Part shown: in pieces, positions 6,110 to 9,962 of the stretch | How the letters are laid out: the number at the start of each line of letters is the position of its first letter | Numbering within the stretch: the first letter of the stretch is position 1 | Origin: an uncultured Erysipelotrichaceae bacterium | GTDB lineage: Bacteria; Bacillota_I; Bacilli_A; Erysipelotrichales; Erysipelotrichaceae | DNA length: 9,962 nucleotides | Assembly (NCBI GenBank): GCA_902795875.1 | Contig: CADBND010000166.1 | Span: forward strand, 1 to 9,962 | Direction of reading: 5' to 3' | Notes under the pieces: generated by a model | Databases searched by the model: none | What the model was told of the DNA's origin: nothing | The model's input: the letters and a program-made list of their open reading frames with translations, nothing else | Translations under genes and position numbers: made by a program

Positions 6110-7432
6110 ACCTAAAGGCACAGCCCTTTCGATCTCTTCATAAGTATCAGGATCCCTGTCTGACAGCATAAGCTGTCTTTTTCCATTTATCAGGATCTGT
6201 GCCGAACCTCCTCCATCGAGATGGATCCCGTCTTTCAAACCCAGCTTTTCACAAATATCGCCAACTTCTTTTAGGGATGCCCCGCAGCTGTCGACACCCG
6301 CTCTGTAACCGAATTTTCCGGCACCCTCGAACCAGTACAGTTTCATCCTTCCCTCATCATCACTGCCCAACACGATTCGTGGCGCTCTGGCCTTTTTGAA
6401 ATCCAGAGGATAAAGAGAAGGTGGAAAAGAAATGGAAAAAGGTCGGAAGATATGATAGAAAGGCGAAATGAACTTCTCCGTCTTTACATGATCTCTCATC
6501 ACGCTGTTTCCTGCCTGAAGGCCAAACATCACATCCTCCATCCTGCCATAAGAAACGTTTCGATCTTTTATATCGATCTTCTCTTTCAGATGCATCACAA
6601 AGCCGCTTGCAGGAACAACGCTTCCGCCGCCCTCCTTGAGCGCAACGACCTTATTGTCCACGATGATGATATCGAAGCCACCCCGGAAGCTTCTTCTTCT
6701 GTCCGGGCGGCTCACAAAGAGCGCATTTTCCCCATCGCGATACATCTTCCCATCGATCCAGACAGGAATATCCGAAATCGGCAGATCGGCGATCTTTGTC
6801 TTTCCATCTCTTCCGACCAGAAAGACTTCCCTTCCGTAAAGCGGCGGACTTAAGACATTCCCATTTTGAGCTGCAAAGCCTACAGGTGTGCCGATCGCAT
6901 CGAAAGGCGTCGCACAATCAAAAAGATCCATCACAAAGAAGCCGGCATTCACCTTCAATGAAGCGTCTGGAAGACACTTCGAAAGAAAGCCCATTTTCTT
7001 TGAGGCTGGCAGAAAAGACAGCGTGTTCCTTTTCCCCTGCGCCAGAAAAAGGCAACCCCTTTCTTTCAAAGAATAAAACAGTTCTTCCGTTTCCTTATCA
7101 TCGAAAACGATCGCACCTTTTTTCAGATGACAATGTTTGCGGAAACGTATGCACAGAAATGCCAGAGGATCAAACACAGATCCATACTCTTCATCTCCGC
7201 CGCAGGAAAAAGGAAGATCATCCGGGATCTGAAACAGCACGATCTTTCCCAGAAGACTTCCATATTTCACACAGATATAATCCCGATACAAAGCACACAG
7301 TCTATCGAAAGACTCCTTCGAATAGGACGGATGAAAAAAAGAAAGGTCTTTAAAAGAAGGCACACTTACCTCCTGTACCCTCTGTATCTCCCCATTCTCA
7401 TATCGGAATTCGTGGATCCTTGTTTCCATCAT
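6098..7432 (-). CDS. NAGPA-family phosphodiester glycosidase, apparently without export signal
   Basis: The 444-residue protein has the phosphodiester glycosidase (NAGPA, PF09992) fold in residues ~160-444: VNAGFF (161-166), IGTPVGF (180-186), RAPRIVLGSDDEGRM (349-363), and the hallmark HLDGGGSAQ (404-412) with D406 and a following NGK turn. The animal prototype hydrolyses GlcNAc-alpha-1-phospho-6-mannose, and bacterial members are thought to cut sugar phosphodiesters. The first ~160 residues are an extra domain I do not recognise. The N-terminus (MMETRIHEFRYENGE) has no signal peptide or membrane helix, unlike many relatives, so a cytoplasmic location is inferred. Its ATG (7432, or the next codon at 7429) follows the NamZ stop by 6 bp. 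The ribosome site there is weak (AGAGCG), so coupled translation is likely. The 3' end overlaps the convergent GTPase gene by 12 bp. Confidence 0.8.
   Translation of the reverse strand: MMETRIHEFRYENGEIQRVQEVSVPSFKDLSFFHPSYSKESFDRLCALYRDYICVKYGSLLGKIVLFQIPDDLPFSCGGDEEYGSVFDPLAFLCIRFRKHCHLKKGAIVFDDKETEELFYSLKERGCLFLAQGKRNTLSFLPASKKMGFLSKCLPDASLKVNAGFFVMDLFDCATPFDAIGTPVGFAAQNGNVLSPPLYGREVFLVGRDGKTKIADLPISDIPVWIDGKMYRDGENALFVSRPDRRRSFRGGFDIIIVDNKVVALKEGGGSVVPASGFVMHLKEKIDIKDRNVSYGRMEDVMFGLQAGNSVMRDHVKTEKFISPFYHIFRPFSISFPPSLYPLDFKKARAPRIVLGSDDEGRMKLYWFEGAGKFGYRAGVDSCGASLKEVGDICEKLGLKDGIHLDGGGSAQILINGKRQLMLSDRDPDTYEEIERAVPLGLYI
6162..6182 (+). terminator. Intrinsic terminator of the GTPase-NYN gene, embedded in the opposing gene
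   Basis: GACAGC-ATAA-GCTGTC is a perfect 6-bp stem with a 4-nt loop, followed immediately by TTTTT (6178-6182), 53 nt past the GTPase stop. It lies wholly within the 3' coding region of the convergent NAGPA gene, where it encodes part of KRQLMLSD. Confidence 0.7.
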
Positions 7433-7438
7433 TTCGCT

Positions 7439-8845
7439 CTATTCATAGATCAGATATGGCTTGCGCATCTCCATAAAAGAAGCGATGTCCTCTTTCCAGG
7501 AAGCCTTTATCTCTTCAGCAGTCTTTCCCGCTTCGATCTGTAAGCGCAGCTCATCCGAACCGCTCAACAGATCGATCCAATAACGTCCGTTTTCATCCGC
7601 ATTTCCCCAAAAAGAGACATCCGGATACATTTCTTCAAATACATGGAAGGCATCGATCAGATAAGAAAGATCGATCCCCTTCTTTCGAATCTCCGAGATC
7701 TTCATCTCACTTAGATCTCTCCCGTAACAGATCTCATCTTCATACAAAGGCGTATTTGCCCCATCCATGCTTTGAGGGACGAAGGTATATTCATATCCTG
7801 ATACACTCTCAAGGTAAGGTGAACCGTATACTTCAAAAGGATGCCAGGTCCCCCTTCCCACTGATACCGGTGTATTCTCGAAGAAACAGGTCGAAGCATA
7901 AAGATAGACAGCACGCATATCCTTCAGATTGGGCGAAGGTCTGACGATCAGAGAATAACTGTCTTCTCTTCTATAATTCTCACAAGCGATCACAGTTAGA
8001 TCGAGGCTGTCCTTTCCCGTTTTCAGCCATCCTTCCCCGTTGATCATCCTTCCCAGTTCCCCCCAGGTCATCCCATATACGACCGGTAAAGGCAAGGCAC
8101 CGACATCGGACTGAAAACCTTCTTTCAACACCGGACCATCCACATAGAAACCGTTGGGATCGGGACGATCGAGGATGATCATCTTCTTGTCATATTCTGC
8201 ACAAGATTCCATCAGATGATACATTCCGATGTAGTAAGTGTAATAGCGTAGTCCCACATCCTGCATATCCACGACCAGTATATCAAAACGGTCCATATCC
8301 TCCTTGGAAGGATAACCCGTAGCGTAGCCATACAAAGAAAGCAAAGGAACACCAGTCTTGGGATCGAAAGAATCATCGATGGAAGCACCCGCGTCTTCAT
8401 TCCCCCGGAAACCGTGTTCCGGGACAAAGACCGCTGTCACATCCACGCCTTTTTCGATCAACAGATCCAGGATATGTTTTCCATAAACAACATCATTCCC
8501 CTTTTCATCCTTGCCGAAAGGAATAGATGATCTTTCATCGATCTCCAGTTCCTTTAAACCGTTATCTGAAACGATCTTATCGCCTACGATGCCACTTTGA
8601 TTGGTGTATAAGGCGACCCGTTTCCCTTCCAGAAGAGGAAGATAGGCATCAAAGCGTTCATCACCAAGGACGACATCCTCGACCGTCTCTTCTTTAACAT
8701 CCGGTAAAACAGGTTTTTCATCTTCCCCATCTTTCTCGTTGTTTCCTGTTTGACAGGCACACAAGAAGAAACATAAAAGAAAGATCGACAAGATAGATAT
8801 CGGTCCATTGTGTATCGTCCTATTTCGAAGCGTGAATGATTTCAT
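7439..8845 (-). CDS. namZ: NamZ-type exo-beta-N-acetylmuramidase lipoprotein (DUF1343, GH171)
   Basis: NamZ (Bacillus YbbC) removes MurNAc from the non-reducing end of MurNAc-GlcNAc fragments during peptidoglycan turnover. This 468-residue protein shows the family's motifs in order: VALYTNQSGIV (77-87), VPEHGFRG (141-148, with the proposed catalytic Glu region) and DAGAS (151-155), VVDMQDVGLRYYTYY (191-205), LDRPDPNG (225-232), GMTWGELGRMIN (258-269), RPSPNL (302-307), FENTPVSVGRGT (322-333) and PFE..GSP. The N-terminus is a lipoprotein signal: basic residues, a hydrophobic run (ISILSIFLLCFFL) and a lipobox LCAC with C31. An acidic linker (32-60) follows, so it is predicted to be anchored on the outer face of the membrane. 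Its ATG has no ribosome site of its own but overlaps the stop of a 7-codon reading frame (ATGA). It is the first full gene of a two-gene unit with the NAGPA enzyme. Confidence 0.9.
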   Translation of the reverse strand: MKSFTLRNRTIHNGPISILSIFLLCFFLCACQTGNNEKDGEDEKPVLPDVKEETVEDVVLGDERFDAYLPLLEGKRVALYTNQSGIVGDKIVSDNGLKELEIDERSSIPFGKDEKGNDVVYGKHILDLLIEKGVDVTAVFVPEHGFRGNEDAGASIDDSFDPKTGVPLLSLYGYATGYPSKEDMDRFDILVVDMQDVGLRYYTYYIGMYHLMESCAEYDKKMIILDRPDPNGFYVDGPVLKEGFQSDVGALPLPVVYGMTWGELGRMINGEGWLKTGKDSLDLTVIACENYRREDSYSLIVRPSPNLKDMRAVYLYASTCFFENTPVSVGRGTWHPFEVYGSPYLESVSGYEYTFVPQSMDGANTPLYEDEICYGRDLSEMKISEIRKKGIDLSYLIDAFHVFEEMYPDVSFWGNADENGRYWIDLLSGSDELRLQIEAGKTAEEIKASWKEDIASFMEMRKPYLIYE

Positions 8846-8865
8846 CGAAGCAGAATATTTATCAT
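8842..8865 (-). CDS. Seven-codon leader reading frame (MINILLR) coupled to namZ
   Basis: On minus, ATG at 8865 with GGAG (8879-8876) 10 nt upstream reads MINILLR and stops in TGA at 8844-8842, sharing ATGA with the namZ start at 8845. namZ lacks a Shine-Dalgarno of its own, so ribosomes finishing this mini-ORF could re-initiate on namZ. A TAAAAT -10-like box (about 8870-8875) overlaps the same stretch without a good -35. The peptide itself may have no function. Confidence 0.4.
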   Translation of the reverse strand: MINILLR

Positions 8866-9096
8866 TCTTATTTTACTCCGTTTGTGATATTCATAAAACT
8901 CTTCGTAACAAGCACCAGCAGGCAAAATAAGGCATGGCAATTATTGTCTTGAATGGTACTTAATGATCACCGGATCATCTTCATAATATATGGTATATTC
9001 AACTAAAGAATAACACAGCAAACAGTCACACACTTCTATACATTGCGTACCTCTCCTTCGCCAGAAAGCACAGACCTTCCGACTTGAAATATAAAA
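8866..9096. other. Intergenic region upstream of namZ with two palindromes, no full gene
   Basis: No supported complete gene lies here. It holds two perfect inverted repeats: ATGATC-ACCG-GATCAT (8963-8978) and AATATA-TGG-TATATT (8985-8999), only 6 bp apart. Neither has a T-tract, so they are better read as possible operator sites than as terminators. A minus-strand frame from ~9096 to 8941 is open and locally coding-like (...VEYTIYYEDDPVIIKY), then stops. After that stop the same frame runs open into the MINILLR leader. This may be the remnant of a lost gene. Confidence 0.4.
9026..9058 (-). pseudogene. Orphan strong ribosome site with truncated start (MYRSV)
   Basis: On minus, AAGGAGAGG (9058-9050) lies 6 nt before an ATG (9043) that stops after five codons. 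Skipping one base after the ATG enters an open frame of ~32 codons (IEVCDCLLCYSLVEYTIYY...) ending at 8941. This looks like the 5' end of a gene broken by a one-base insertion, or a short leader peptide. I recognise no family. Confidence 0.3.
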
Positions 9097-9123
9097 ACTG
9101 AGCGACCCGATAGAGTGCTCAGT
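9091..9123 (-). terminator. Intrinsic terminator of the esterase gene
   Basis: On minus, ACTGAGC (9123-9117) pairs with GCTCAGT (9103-9097), with an inner ACTC/GGGT extension after one bulged base, followed by TTTTTAT. It starts 25 nt past the stop codon at 9149. Confidence 0.8.
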
Positions 9124-9148
9124 CCTTCTTGTTTTCTGTTTTTAATAC

Positions 9149-9962
9149 TTATCGATCGCCGATATTGCCACTGTTCAGTCCGCCTTTGCTATCTTCCAAA
9201 GGCAGCCAGTCAATGACATGTTTGATGTAGCGGTTCCAGAAATCCCATTCATGTGCACCGGGACCGGTTTCAAATCTTGCATCATAGCCGTTTTCTTTCA
9301 ATAAACTATAGATCCTCTTTGAATGAGACATAAGTCCATCCGATTCACCACATGCCAGATACAGTTTCTGATCCGTCTTTTTTGATCTGGCGTTGTTTCT
9401 GATCAGCCAGTCGATCGAAACATCGGATTCTCTCGCTTTTTTCAGATCACCGAATATTGCTTCCAGAAAACCGTCTTCCATAAAAGACAATGTTCCATCC
9501 TGCTCATCGACCATCGAAGCTGCCGATAATGCTGCAACATAGCCGAAAGTATCAGAATACTTCAAACCGTTGCGAAGAGCACCATAGCCGCCCATGGATA
9601 ATCCGCATATGAATGTATCTTCTTTCTTATCCGACAAAGGAAAGAGATCTCTTGTCACTCTGACAAGTTCTTCACCAATGAAACGGCCATAGTAATCATG
9701 CGTTTTGGGTTGATCTACATAGAAACGATTCTCACCGGCCGGCATGATGACAGCCAGATTCTTTTCTTCTGCCCATCTTTGCAGATTGGTCCCGTTGATC
9801 CAGTCGACCTGAGAACCGAATATGCCATGCAGCAGGTATAACGTTTTGAATGTTTTGACCTTATTGACTTTCTGGTCTTTCTGATCCGGCATCGCGATCT
9901 TGTCAGCCGGAATGATCGCATTTATATTTACCGTCCGAAGAAGTGATTCGGACATCATATTA
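9149..9962 (-). CDS. Tributyrin-esterase-like serine hydrolase (5' end beyond the window)
   Basis: This is an alpha/beta-hydrolase of the putative esterase family (PF00756), closest in pattern to bacterial EstA tributyrin esterases and FrmB. Counting from the ATG at 9958: LLHGIFGS (42-49) gives the oxyanion-loop HG, GLSMGGYGA (119-127) the nucleophile S121, CGESDGL (203-209) the acid D207, and GAHEWDFW (235-242) the catalytic H237. The triad is complete. There is no signal peptide in the visible part, so it is probably cytoplasmic, acting on short acyl or acetyl esters; the substrate is unknown. Family members usually have a few residues before the SESL-like segment seen here at residues 3-6. 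The frame also stays open to the window edge (AAT before the two ATGs), so the true start probably lies just outside. A small Gly/Asn-rich tail ends the protein. A terminator follows, so it is not co-transcribed with namZ. Confidence 0.85.
   Translation of the reverse strand, partial: NMMSESLLRTVNINAIIPADKIAMPDQKDQKVNKVKTFKTLYLLHGIFGSQVDWINGTNLQRWAEEKNLAVIMPAGENRFYVDQPKTHDYYGRFIGEELVRVTRDLFPLSDKKEDTFICGLSMGGYGALRNGLKYSDTFGYVAALSAASMVDEQDGTLSFMEDGFLEAIFGDLKKARESDVSIDWLIRNNARSKKTDQKLYLACGESDGLMSHSKRIYSLLKENGYDARFETGPGAHEWDFWNRYIKHVIDWLPLEDSKGGLNSGNIGDR

Noticed and set aside
6796..7353. Plus-strand frame (185 codons) opposite the NAGPA gene
   Set aside because: It is Arg/His/Ser/Lys-rich, as expected of an antisense frame, with no recognisable motif.
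8934..8963. Short plus-strand frame MAIIVLNGT
   Set aside because: It has nine codons and no proper ribosome site; the resemblance to flavoprotein starts is too short to support.
8963..8999. Palindromes as a terminator
   Set aside because: No T-tract follows on either strand.
1..9962. Mobile element, CRISPR array, tRNA or rRNA
   Set aside because: I found no transposase or integrase motifs, no regularly spaced repeats and no RNA-gene sequence on either strand.

Overview
The window looks like chromosomal DNA of a low-to-mid GC Gram-positive bacterium (Bacillota; Erysipelotrichia-like is my guess, not shown by any marker). The grounds are strong AGGAGG-type ribosome sites, compact intrinsic terminators, a wall-recycling lipoprotein, a tributyrin-esterase-type hydrolase and a YacP/Rae1-type nuclease domain. 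I see no tRNA, rRNA, CRISPR array, insertion sequence or phage gene.

Layout. 1-1017 (+) is the 3' part of a CASTOR/POLLUX-type ion-channel regulatory protein, ending at a hairpin terminator. From 3533 down to 1164 (-) lie a decayed membrane-protein gene (two frameshifts), a Gfo/Idh/MocA oxidoreductase overlapping it by ATGA, an acidic-tailed small protein with its own promoter and terminator, and a stand-alone protein related to the C-terminal domain of RarA/MgsA. A 131-bp divergent promoter region separates these from 3665-6109 (+), the most striking gene: an EF-G/TetM-like translational GTPase fused to a C-terminal YacP/Rae1-type NYN ribonuclease domain. Converging on it and overlapping it by 12 bp is a two-gene unit (8845 to 6098, -): a NamZ-type exo-N-acetylmuramidase lipoprotein followed by a phosphodiester glycosidase (NAGPA family) with no visible export signal. 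About 300 bp of mostly non-coding DNA with palindromes and an orphan ribosome site follows. A terminator and a tributyrin-esterase-like serine hydrolase, whose start lies beyond the window, close the sequence.

How the genes may work together. NamZ and the NAGPA-family enzyme are probably co-transcribed, and both belong to families acting on amino-sugar linkages, which suggests a cell-wall glycan salvage unit. The GTPase-NYN fusion joins a module that in relatives enters the ribosomal A site with a module that in Bacillus cuts mRNA in the A site. This is the best candidate here for an under-described system: a GTP-dependent ribosome-clearing or mRNA-cutting factor. The remaining genes look like ordinary, independently transcribed housekeeping or accessory functions.
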